A program made the translations under genes and the position numbers. From NCBI GenBank assembly GCA_030015575.1, contig CM057342.1:624059348-624123347 (forward strand): DNA of 64,000 nucleotides, in the 5' to 3' direction. This stretch comes from Agapanthus africanus (Eukaryota; Streptophyta; Magnoliopsida; Asparagales; Amaryllidaceae). The notes under the pieces were generated by a model. The model did no database searches. It saw only the letters and a program-made list of their open reading frames with translations, and was not told where the DNA came from. Shown one piece after another: positions 1 through 10,000 of this stretch. Position 1 is the first letter of the stretch. Each line of letters opens with the position of its first letter.

Positions 1-1877
1 TGCGGATCAAGTTTGGTTGTCGGTCTTCCTCCATCTACGATAATCCATCTAAGGGAAAGGGTGCAAACTTCAACCTCGCCAAGCAAGGCAACCGACGCTC
101 CAAGGTTGCTAGCAATGAAGAGTGGAGGTGTAGGATTATCTCACTATTATTTCTCTCATCACAAATGCCCAAAGAGCAACTCAAGAAGATGAAGAGGAGG
201 TGAGGAAACAAGCGGCATGAGCAACCATGGAAAAATGGCTAAGTCTTTTTCCAAGTGAGAATGTAAATCATCAAGTGATCAAAGAAAAGAAATAAGCAAG
301 GCAAGTCAAGAAAAAGAAATGAGCAAGCCAATGGAGAGATGATGGCAACCTCCCCTTTTGCAATCATGCAACAAAAAAAACTCCTCTCATTTTTACAATA
401 AACAAATCCATGCCATACCTCTCTACATGCCATAGTCCATGTTCATGCCAACTCACCCTCCACCTCATTTCCAAATTGATTTTCTAAAATGAAAATCAAT
501 TAATGAGGTGGTCATCTTCTAGAAACTATACCGTATAAATACGGAATACAACCTGGTATACGTATCGAAATACATATACGCATATTCGTATAAAAATACG
601 AATAGCCAAGAGAGAAAATGAATAGTGAACAATAATACTAGAATACATATATATAAATACATATATAAATTATTAAATCAAAACCTGATTTAATAATCCG
701 GCTTAATCCTAAGCCGCTAGTATTATCAACCGTCCGATTAAAGTCTGTGTAACCTGTACACATATTTAATCGGTCACCTGCATGTACCAACATACGTCAT
801 CTACACCATATCGCCTGCACCGTGAAAACCCTCTGTGTGGGACTCTAAAGACTCGACAATACTCTGGCAGTGGGTTTAACCACAAGTACGTCAGTGACAC
901 TAGCTGTACGTAACGGCTATCCAGCTATTGAGCGAAAGGAAAGCCGATGAGTAAACACATCCAAACCCCTATTGAGTCTGACAGTGACAATATTCGTACA
1001 GTCCGGTCTGTTCGTCTAAGAGTATCGCATATCGAGTCGGGGGGTAGATAAAGTCAGACCCCTAATAACGAGATAATTAGTGTCGGTACGTAACCCATCA
1101 CCACCTGAGAAACTATCGATCCTGGATCGGTAATTCTCGTATACCCCGGCCGAGGATTTCTGGTGATGGTCCCCCGTGCACAACGCAATATCAACCCCCA
1201 ATACCGAGAGAGACGGATCCCCGACGATCCGCTCACTGCCTCCATGTAGCTCGGAACTGTACCCAACTAAAACCTGTTTGCACGACTCCTTTGAGCCGTG
1301 GTAGGGTAGAATCAAAGCATGGTGGGAACTCATATGAGACAAATGACGATCTCAGGTTGACAGACTAACATGTACACATGTCACCAGAGAACTGCTATCT
1401 GACAATAGGTATAATACCAACTAGCATGTTCCCGGCGAATCCGTCCAGTATATTCATAACGCAATGAGCACCTGTATACTATCTTAGGTGAACAAACTAA
1501 CACCAATGCTTCTGAGACCGAGCTATCGCCCCTCGTCGGGGTCTCGATTAGTATACACTAGTCTAATCTGGAGTATCGATGCTCGGTCTCGAAATTTCCG
1601 CGACTAGAGACATTTAAGGATGTGCTTATAGACCACCCAGCTCCCACGTATATGATCGCCATCATAATGCTGGTAGTCAAGCAAGAATCATATGGACTCT
1701 ATCAACATGTAATAGTGATCTGTAATACCACCTGAAGTATGTACATGATGATAAAGACAAACCAGATAGCATACTATCATCTCGAGTAAGACTGTTCTAC
1801 CGGTATAGGTCCTCTCTCAATCATCACAATCGCGTGCCTGCGATTCAATAATTGACTTGAGGGCACTATAACCAACA
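1..1877 (-). mobile_element. Copia-type LTR, partial (left end outside window)
   Basis: This stretch aligns by eye with the solo Copia LTR at 27182-29333 in the same orientation. Shared blocks include 'ctgtgtgggactctaaag' near 831, the 'attgagcg' block near 926, and 'ccagatagcatactatcat' near 1762. The minus-strand LTR start is placed at 1877, where the plus strand reads 'actataaccaaca'. No pol sequence follows on the right, so it is either a solo LTR or the 3' LTR of an element lying left of the window. It is more diverged than the other LTRs of this family here. Small open frames within it are not genes. Confidence 0.7.
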
Positions 1878-3377
1878 CGAACAAAATACCCAATCCGCAA
1901 TGAAGAACCACTTTAAGTCAAAAAAAACCGAACATATCCAACTTTTCACCTCTTGTATTCAAGAAACCCTCCTAGATGTAAACCTTCTTGTCTTGTCTTC
2001 AAAGTTCGAAGAGCTAGTCACTTAATATGACCGCTCTATCTATGACCTATTAAAAAATCATTTTAAAACACCAATTATTAATGTTAGGTTATATCAATAT
2101 ACGATATTTTGAACATTGGAATTAGGGTTTCTCGACTTCAACGAAGGCTCAACGGCCTCAACTTGGATTTTGAACTTCGGTTTCAGGGCCATGAACTCCA
2201 ATTTTGATTTAGACTTGGATTCTAACTTTGACTCTTGACTCCACAGTCGAGGCTTCAACAGCTCTTGGCTTCGACTCAAGGTTTCAAATAATAAAGATGG
2301 TCTTGGATCGACTTCGACTCAGGATCTCGGGTCTCTCCGCTTCAAACAATAAAGGCCATTATTTTCCTTTCGAATCTTTTTCTTTTTCTTTTTCCCCTAA
2401 AGTTGATGTTTTATTGGGTTATTCTTGTTGCTTATGCTATTAATTGGATGCATTGAATTCTCCTATAATATATGTAGATATCATTGCTTAATCATCAAAT
2501 GATTGAATATATAGCATAAGTTCAATTGCTTGTGACCGATTGATGGAATTTTATCTTAAATAAGCTCAAATTACAAGTGAACGAAACAATGAAAGTTTAA
2601 AAAATAGAATCAATGTTTAACTAATAATTTACTAGAAACAACAAAATTACACCAAAATATGTTTGAGTTGAATTCTAAGCAGCCTAGGCGGACGGGCTCG
2701 CCAGTAACTTCGCTTTTTGTCCCGTTTTTTAACACCGTGCTTAGGAGTTGTGCATACTAATAAATTTTTACATGAGTTTACAAACTTCTTGATCAGCAAC
2801 AAAAGGATAAACTTGATATAAATTTAGAGTACGTCTAAGTCCAAGAAATGCAAGCTATTATGATGAGGAATCAAAAAATAATAATTACAGACCATGATGT
2901 AATTTTGCAGATTTTTTAAATTCTATTTAAATGGAAATATCAAGAGAAAAGGAGGATTATATTTTCTCTTTATAGATCATTGGGATCATCCAACTAACAT
3001 TAACCATATATTTGGGAAAGATGGGTAGTTAGTTTTAAGAAAATCAACTGACTATGACAATGACAAGACAAAAAAATAAGAATTGATGGAGTAATGCGTC
3101 ATTGAATTTGAGTGAAGGTTTATTCAATCTACATCAAGATTAGAAATGTTCTCAAAAAATCAAGTGATGATGATGTGACTTAACAATTAGAGAAAATATG
3201 AATTGGCTGGAGAAAGAGATAAAAACTTTGAGGAGTGGCATTGTGAATTATATCTATCTAGACATTCACAAATAACTTTGCTTCATTATACCTGCATCAA
3301 AGCATAACTAGATGCATTCTATTAAACTTGTTTAGATATAACCATAAACCATTGAATATGCTATGGAGAGAATGAAG
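1878..3377. other. Low-copy DNA, no gene recognised
   Basis: The region is AT-rich. A segment near 2094-2443 has longer open frames on both strands made of serine-, lysine- and glutamate-rich low-complexity sequence, with no recognisable domain. No splice-supported gene structure or transposon ends were seen. It lies downstream of the DnaJ exon at 4441-4571 (minus) and would contain that gene's later exons if the gene were intact, but no J-domain continuation (the HPD motif) was found. Confidence 0.4.
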
Positions 3378-3975
3378 GGAAGTTTAACATTTGTATGTAG
3401 CTTTATTTTATCAGTATGTAGCCACTAACTTTGCTTCATTATGTTTTTTGCACATGTAGTTAATAAATCACTTGTCAATAGCTTTGTTTTGATGTAATGG
3501 TGCTATTTAGTTTCGCTAGACTCTAGACTTAAATTTAACATTTGTATGTCACTTCATTTTTATCATTATCTTGCCACTAACTTTGCTTCATTATCTTTTT
3601 TGCACATGTAGTTAATAAATCACTGGTCAATCGCTTTGTTTGATGTAATGGTGCTATTTAGTTTGCTAGACTTTAGACTAAAATTTTAACATTTGTATGT
3701 CACTGTTTTTATTATTATCTAGCCACCAACTTTGCTTAATTATCTTTTTTGCAGACGTAGTTAACAATCACTAGTCAATCGCTTTGTTTGATGTAATGGT
3801 GCCATTTCGCTAGACTTTAAGACTTAAATTTAACATTTGTATGTCACTTTATTTTTATCATCCAGACACTAACTTTGCTTCATTATCTTTTTTTGTCACA
3901 TGTAGTTAATAAATCACTAGTCAATCGCGTTGTTTGATGTAATGGTGCTATTTAGTTTCACTAGACTTTGGACTT
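3378..3975. repeat. Tandem repeat, about 4 copies of ~150 bp
   Basis: The block starting 'tttaacatttgtatgt' recurs at about 3381, 3535, 3683 and 3831, a period of 148-155 bp. Each copy carries 'cactaactttgcttcatta', 'gttaataaatcac' and 'tgtttgatgtaatggtgc' in the same order, with small indels. Copies differ by several substitutions, so the array is not recent. It lies in what would be the first intron of the DnaJ gene fragment. Confidence 0.85.
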
Positions 3976-4440
3976 TTGTTTTATGTTTTATATACCACTT
4001 GATTTGTAGTTCACTAGTTTCGAATACATAAAATGATAAAATGTTCAAACTCCAATTAAAACCACACTTATCTAAGCCCTGCCAAGTCAAAAGAAAACAC
4101 CCCTACATAGTGCATTCTTCCATCTTCTTCTAGATTTTATAATTGTTTGACCAAGTTGTTGCTGCATCATTAGTTGAAAGTGCAACAAAAATCAAGAATT
4201 ACACACAGTGCTAACATTAAGAATTGTTGTAATTTTATGAGATTTTACAATATGTTTCTCATAATAAACAACAAACTTCACCATCTTCCCAAATTCTCAA
4301 GAAAGTAGCTTTAAATTTATAGCTAGCTCCATTTCTTCATTCTTACAATCAGATAACAATCACAAAAGAATCAAACCATAAGATTGTAATACAGGACATA
4401 ATATTCAATCTAAAATCAAAGAGCTGGAGAGAGATTTTAC
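3976..4440. other. Intron-like sequence after the DnaJ first exon
   Basis: Sequence immediately 3' (minus strand) of the DnaJ exon donor site. It is AT-rich and matches an intron in composition. No second J-domain exon or other feature was seen. Confidence 0.4.
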
Positions 4441-4571
4441 CTGAGAGCAAGCTTCCTGTAGGCAGATTTGATCTCTTGATCTGAAGAATCACTCGAAACG
4501 CAAAGCACCTCGTATGGATCTCGGCGAGCGGCGGGTGCCGAAGAGCCACCCTCTTGCTTTTTCGTCGCCAT
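4441..4571 (-). CDS. DnaJ / J-domain protein, first exon only
   Basis: DnaJ proteins recruit Hsp70 and stimulate its ATPase through the J domain. Minus-strand ATG at 4571 opens a 43-codon reading frame (131 bp) starting MATKKQEGG and ending LAL, followed by a donor site (CAG|GTAAAA) at 4440. The segments RRDPYEVLCVS and DQEIKSAYRKLAL are helix I to early helix II of a J domain, in the form typical of the plant DnaJ 15/16 (ARG1-like) group. The frame is open from the ATG to a good donor, and this fixes the start. The next exon, which should carry the HPD motif, is not visible in the 4.4 kb downstream. Either the first intron extends past the window because transposons filled it, or this is an orphan exon. 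Family confidence is high; status as a working gene is unknown. Confidence 0.75.
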
Positions 4572-5146
4572 TGCCGCCGACGATGCCTTTCTCCCCCTAG
4601 ATCCCCTCTCTGCCTCTCTCCCTCTCTCTCTAATCGATCTCTATAGAATTGTCATCTCCTCATGATAATTTATTCACAAAAAGATTTACAAATTTCTTTA
4701 GAGCTTTTGGAGATTGAGAGTTCTCTGCTTCGATTCATTCGAAGGAAACTAGGAACTCTCAAAAAATTTCGATTTCAGCAAAAGGCGCATCAAGTCACCT
4801 AATAAGAATTTTACATTGAAATGAAATAAATAAAAGGTCTTCTAATAAAACCTCCAAAACTTCACTTTTTGCATACAGCATCCTTAAAACTTGGGAAATG
4901 CTCAGGTGCAGCCGGGGATGCAAAACTCACCCCGCGGCAGATCTGGCCCGTCGGATCGACATCTTTTCTTCTTTGGGATTCGTGCAACCCAACTAGACCG
5001 GTCACGCCAATTATCTGTTGCCACATGTCGATTACAATTTATTGTTGCTATTTTCGCACTGGGTTATCTCTTTCTCTCCACAAGTAAATCTCCAGTCTTT
5101 TACAAACAGAGTCTTTTACAAACAGAGAAAGAGGACCAAAAGATCG
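4572..5146. promoter_or_regulatory. Divergent intergenic region between DnaJ and uridine kinase-like first exons
   Basis: 575 bp separates the two start codons, which are oriented head to head, so it should hold both promoters and 5' leaders. On the DnaJ side there is a CT-rich leader (about 4590-4632). On the kinase side a short direct repeat 'gtcttttacaaacagag' occurs at about 5094 and 5111, just before the ATG. No convincing TATA box was assigned. Use as a shared promoter is inferred from geometry only. Confidence 0.45.
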
Positions 5147-5351
5147 ATGGGGAGAATAAAAAAACCGGAGAAATCGCTGGAGGATGCGATGGAGGTGGCA
5201 TCGGGCCCACACTTCAGCGGCCTCCGCATCGACTCTCTCTGCCACTCATCGACGTCAACTCCATCGTCTCCTTCCTCCGCCAAGGCTTCCGTCGCCATAC
5301 AAACCACCAACGATGAATCTACGGAAGTCCCCAAGCATCCCTTTGTGATCG
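5147..5351 (+). CDS. Uridine kinase-like protein, first exon
   Basis: Plant uridine kinase-like (UKL) proteins phosphorylate uridine or cytidine with ATP or GTP and are usually fused to a uracil phosphoribosyltransferase-like domain. ATG at 5147 opens 68 codons plus 1 nt. The exon has MEVASGPHFSGLRIDS near the N-terminus and ends KHPFVIG; both are hallmarks of the segment just before the P-loop in plant UKLs (family knowledge). The middle is a serine/threonine-rich linker, variable in the family. A donor GT follows at 5352-5353 (G|GTGATC). The P-loop that should come next is absent here and is found at 36310-36402, 31 kb downstream on the same strand. The intron would therefore contain Tat element 1 and the solo LTR at 32803-36040. 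Given the damaged second exon, the locus is probably a pseudogene. Confidence 0.7.
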
Positions 5352-5436
5352 GTGATCAATCCTAACCCTATCAACTGGGTCACTGTAATTTTGGTCGGGG
5401 TAAGGGTTCTTGGTGTTCTTGCTGAGTTTATCAAAG

Positions 5437-5543
5437 GAGAAGTGAAGAGAGCTGAGGATTTTAGGGATTTGAGGAGAGCTGCTCTTACTCTTCGAGCCCT
5501 CAAGCTCTTAAGTTCCCGGCACTTCTCAGCTTTCGAGTCTGTT
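5437..5543 (+). other. Possible PPR-like coding relic, left half (interrupted by Tat element 1)
   Basis: Just before the target-site duplication CTGTT the plus strand reads RALKLLSSRHFSAFES. After the element, at 31064-31195, one frame reads AHRMFDEIP, which resembles the start of a pentatricopeptide repeat. The two segments are in different frames and the second stops at 31193-31195. The relic would lie inside the presumed UKL first intron. Resemblance is weak and chance cannot be excluded. Confidence 0.2.
5539..5543. repeat. Target-site duplication of Tat element 1, left copy (CTGTT)
   Basis: CTGTT at 5539-5543 abuts the element end TGGCGCGA; the identical CTGTT at 31064-31068 abuts the other end. 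A 5 bp duplication is standard for Ty3/gypsy integrases. Confidence 0.9.
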
Positions 5544-6285
5544 TGGCGCGATCTGGGTCACGCCAAGATAATACCTTCCGTTGATCTGCTGATGGCGGCG
5601 ATGGGTGGCTGAGATTGGATCTGGAGGCTGTCGCTCCTGAAGCGTGTGGATCTCAATGGGTTTGAGGTTGTGGTTGTCGAGCTACCTGCAAGGAAGTCCC
5701 GGGGTGGTTGTACCACCGAGGACCCTCTGACGGTCAAGTTAGATTAGAGATCCGAGCAGAGTAACGGCTTAGTGGAGTAAAAATGGCTTACTTGAACCGT
5801 TTGAAGAAGGGGTTTATATAGCGGTGGCAGCAGGCAGGGCAAAAGCACGAATCACGCCGGCAGTTACGCTCCCGACGTCACGCCCACGTGATGAGCGGGA
5901 TCTCCCATTAATGGCGAGACAGGCTCGTTAATAGGGGATCGTGATGGCGTGGAACGTGGGATGTGGCCGGCGGATATGTCGCGCATGGCGAGATTCGCGG
6001 GATGGCGGTTGCACCTGTGAGCGGTGTCGTTGGTCGGTCGATGAGACCGAGGAAGATGACCTGGGCGGGAGAGCTCGCGGACGAGCGGGAGAGCCGAGGT
6101 ATCTTGGTTTTGTGGTAGGCCGAGGAGACCAATTGTGCAGGGGCTCGGAGGTGAGCCAGCATTTGCTTGTAGGAAGGGCACAGGAGTGGTCTAGTCGGCC
6201 ACTGTAGGTCCTTTCTTATGAGCCCTAGAACACATCATCTGCAACGTATCATGATCTGGGAGATCACCGATATCGAGCATCATCA
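5544..6285 (-). repeat. 3' LTR of Tat element 1
   Basis: 742 bp, minus orientation, starting TGATGATGCTCG at 6285 and ending CGCGCCA at 5544. It matches 30292-31063 throughout except for a deletion of about 25 bp near 6115 and scattered substitutions. The TATA-like 'ctatataaaccc' (minus) lies at about 5814-5825. The divergence between the two LTRs makes this insertion older than the chromovirus and the Copia element. Confidence 0.9.
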
Positions 6286-6286
6286 T

Positions 6287-6300
6287 TAGCCCCCACTCTC
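6287..6300 (-). promoter_or_regulatory. Polypurine tract of Tat element 1
   Basis: On the minus strand GAGAGTGGGGGCTA ends one base before the 3' LTR start. This is the expected place for the plus-strand DNA primer of an LTR retrotransposon. Confidence 0.7.
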
Positions 6301-6654
6301 GTCCCGACCAGCTGACGGGTCAGGTCAAGAGTGGTCTGCCGGGTCACCCGAGGTGAGCTTCCTTTCAAAGATATCATCAGGCGTGTCCCCGGGTAATCTA
6401 TTGTATTTTTTGGATGATGTCAGCGAATCAGGGAGAGATCTTTGCATTAAAGAGAGTGCGCCGGATCGCGCGTACTTTTGCTGAAGCGACAGACCACGTG
6501 CCGGGCGCTGGTTGGCTGACGCGACGGGCCGCAGACCTCTGGCGTCTGATGGGATCCGGCCAATGTGCGTGCGACAGGTGGAGCGATCGTGGTCGTCGAA
6601 TGCGAAGAGTTGTTTTGGCGGGAGTCGACTGTCGCCGTGGGATGAGGACGCCGG

Positions 6655-6853
6655 TGGCTATAAATAAAGGTGGGGTCCGCTTCAGGGCCCATCTCTCTTC
6701 ATATTTCCCTCACTCTTGATCTTGTAAGCTCGGCGCTCTCCTCTTAGGTCGGATTTCTGCGTTACCGAGGACTTCTCTCCATCAGGTTAGATGTCTTCTT
6801 TTCTCTCTCCTGCTTCTTCTCCTTCTGAGTTGAGCCTTCTTCTCCTTTGGCAG
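6655..6853 (+). promoter_or_regulatory. TATA box, leader and 5' intron of antisense ORF2 (element 1)
   Basis: A TATA box 'gctataaataaagg' lies near 6658 on the plus strand, antisense to the retrotransposon. A CT-rich leader follows, then 'catcag|gttagatg' near 6784 and a pyrimidine-rich tract ending 'ttggcag|gacca' at 6853, a plausible 5' untranslated intron. The first coding ATG is at 6859. In element 2 the homologous acceptor (59187-59190, minus) joins exon B to an upstream coding exon with a PF04195-like domain; here that exon is missing and this promoter-like sequence takes its place. Confidence 0.55.
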
Positions 6854-7058
6854 GACCAATGGATCGATCCGGGACTCTTGGTGCCCTCGGTACTCAGTCC
6901 TATAGGGTGGCCGTCGGTGCGGCCGTGCTTCCGGCTGAACCGAGTCCCGCACCAAATGTGCCGCCAATAGCGGGCCATCAGCCTCGTCACGAGATCCCGA
7001 TGATTGCCCCGGCGGAGGCCAAAGGCGTCCACGGGTTCCCGAGCCCCAGACGAAGGAT

Positions 7059-7063
7059 GTAGG
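7059..7063. repeat. Target-site duplication of the Copia element (GTAGG), left copy
   Basis: GTAGG at 7059-7063 precedes the 5' LTR (TGTTAG); the identical GTAGG at 20347-20351 follows the 3' LTR (CTAACA). Joining the flanks restores a continuous ORF2 exon B. Confidence 0.92.
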
Positions 7064-10000
7064 TGTTAGTTGTATGTATGCCCTAGAGGCTAGTATTGTA
7101 CAGATGATGTATATTATATTGGATGCTTGGACATATATAGATATGACTTTCTTGCTCGATATGATCATATGCTATCTGATTGCTCTTTATCTTAACATGT
7201 ATACTTGTTTCTTTATACTGTCTTATAGTTACATGTTGGTAAAGCCCTTAGGATGTGTACTTGACTACCTGAACTATGATGCAGATCATACTAGTGGGGA
7301 CATGGTAGTCCATAAGTGCATCCTTCAAGATCCCTAGTCGTGGGTGTATCGAGACGGGGCATCGATATACCAGTGTAGACTAGCGTATGATGTAAATCCC
7401 CGTTTCCATCTTAATAAAAATTTCCTATTTTCGAAATTCCAGTGATTTCCTTTCTTTTCCCTCGTATATTTTTGTAGGAGAGTGGTTACTTGAATTCCAA
7501 TATTTATATTTTTCCCAAACCCTAAAAATCAAAACCCAAGATTTAAAATCAAAGCTAAATTAAATAAAAAACCAAAATTTTACCAATAAAATCCTAACCC
7601 AAATATTTAAACCCTCAGCCCAAAATTTTTCAAACCAATAAAAAATCCCCAAGCCCAGCCTCTCCCTTCAGCCCACTCACAGTATTTTTTAATAAATTCT
7701 TTATTTAAAAAAAATCCCGGCCCGTTTCTCCCCCTCAGCCCACAAAATATTTCTTGTAAAGGAATTTTTTTTTACTCCTCAGCCGGCCCACTCCCTTCGG
7801 CCCGTGACCCGCGCCGACCTGGCCCGACCCGCTCCACTCCCTCTCCCCCAACGGCTCTCCCCTTTTCCCGCTCACGCCTTCAAACCGCGACCCATTCCCA
7901 CCGCCGCAGCTCGCGCCCGCGTCCTCGCCAACGCTCGTGCGCACGTCGCCGTACTGTTGCCCTCACCCCCGCGACATGCTCCTCTCACCTCCTTTATCTC
8001 CTTCACGCCTCGCTCTCCCCCTGCATTTTTCCAAATTCCACAATTTTTCTCTCTCCTCAAAATATACGAAACCCACCGAGCACTCTATATCTCTCGCCCC
8101 ACGCCGGCGAGCTCTCCACTGCACTCTAACCCCTCGTCGACACCTCCACTGGAACCCCCGCATCATTATCATTATAGCCAAGCCCCACTACCTACTCTCT
8201 CTCTCTCTCTCTAAAACCACACCAAAATCACCCAAACCCAAACAACCCGACACTCACTGCAGCCCATCGCCGGAGCGACGCCGTCGACCGTCGTCGACCC
8301 CAGTGCACTCGCAGAGGACCACCAAGCACCCCTCAATCTCCAGCGACCGTGCAACGACTCCGGACAACTCCGACGAAAATTCCGCATCTCGAGCCAAGCT
8401 CGCGCAAATCGGTTCACGACGAACATCGCGCGATCGTGACGCCGCTGCTGCCGTGCAACCCCGAGACATTTCCAGGCAAGTGTTTACTTGCTACATGCTA
8501 ACATAATTGTGGTACAAACCTAAATCATATAGTTTATAAATTTACCGATTCCCGATATATTATGCGACCTATGTGTTCGATGCTAGACCCCAATGAAAAT
8601 AATTGTTTAATTTGACGGAAATAGATGTTTTCTGTTGGCCCTCATAATGATAAATATCGTGTAAAAATCTCACTGGAAAATACGATTGTTAGTGACTAAA
8701 ATTGATACCCCCAAATATGCCGATAAAACTAGAATTTCCCGTATCTGAAAATGAGTAAAATCACTGTAAATTATGTACATAATGGAATGATACGTTCGAG
8801 GGCCTAAATCGAAGCCGACTCGACGAACTTTAACCCTATGTAAACTTCTAATGATTTCTGTTCTGTAACCGCGATGATATTTAGATCGAAGTGCGACTCT
8901 GGACTGCAGTCCAGAGCCACTCTGATTACTGTGTACTGTCCCAAAAATGTGTGTCACTGTGTTTCCTGAATTCGTATGTTATGGAACTCTGCAGTAGATT
9001 AAAGATGATTCTGTTAGGTAAACAAAACAGGTGGTTCCATTCCGTTTCATTGCCGTTTTCTATTTTAAACTGTAAACGAAAGGGCAGAACGTATAACTGT
9101 CCAGAACAGATTCAGAAGTGATATACTGATGTTAAACTGTGTATAACTTTCAACGTACAGACGCGATTGAGGATCCGTCTGTTGCGTTGAATACTCTATT
9201 GAAAACCATAGATTTTATTCAACTGTAGCATCGCTAAAATCTGAACCCAACTGGGTGCAATTCGTGTCGCGAAACGGACGTTCAGTTCTGAAACTGAATT
9301 TCCAGCCGCGAGCACTTAAAATGAAACAGCTGTATCTTGACAACCGGAATCCCGATCGAACTGAAATTAATTTTGATGAATTGCTGACTGAGCGTTCTTT
9401 TTATCTTACTTGTATCATTTTGCTGAATTCTTAACATATTAATTTATGCAATTTATGTAAGTTAATGACATGCATGTTGATTCATAACATACTTAGCTTA
9501 TTGATAGCATACATACATATATCATACCTCATTTGCCATATACTTAGTGTTAGCGCGTGTTAGAGTCAGTGGACATTGCATTATCGTGCGTGAGTGATGC
9601 TGGTTTAGGAGTGACGAGTACACCAATGGAAAGTGAATATTCGTGACAATGATTGATACAGTGAACAGTGATAAAACCGTGCCATTGGTAAGCTTGTACA
9701 CGACTAAATCAAGATCATAAATAGTGTAAACCTGGGGATAAAGGGGAAATCGAAGTGGAAAGAGAACCGTATTTAGCGGGACCGTGTTTTAGAGGATGAT
9801 CATTCGAGCAGTGATATATATAATAGGTAGGATCTAGCGATCCGGCTGACAGGGTTATGTCCCGGGCATGTGGGCCGTTGTCTCGGGTATGTACGAGACT
9901 CCTGTTAAACATGATCCTCCTTTCACTATGCGATTTCAAACATGACCTAGAGACCGATAGGGACACAGAACATATTCTGCATCATATAGCGACATAGTGA

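Noticed and set aside
4349..4549. 66-codon minus-strand frame overlapping the DnaJ exon
   Set aside because: It is in another frame from the J-domain exon and crosses the exon donor. The real coding frame is the one starting at 4571.
7804..8506. Long proline-, serine- and arginine-rich open frames (plus)
   Set aside because: They lie in the CT-rich leader of the solo chromovirus LTR (7391-10438). Similar frames occur in the homologous parts of the other chromovirus LTRs (46900-47870 and 53630-54680), with no domain and only compositional bias.
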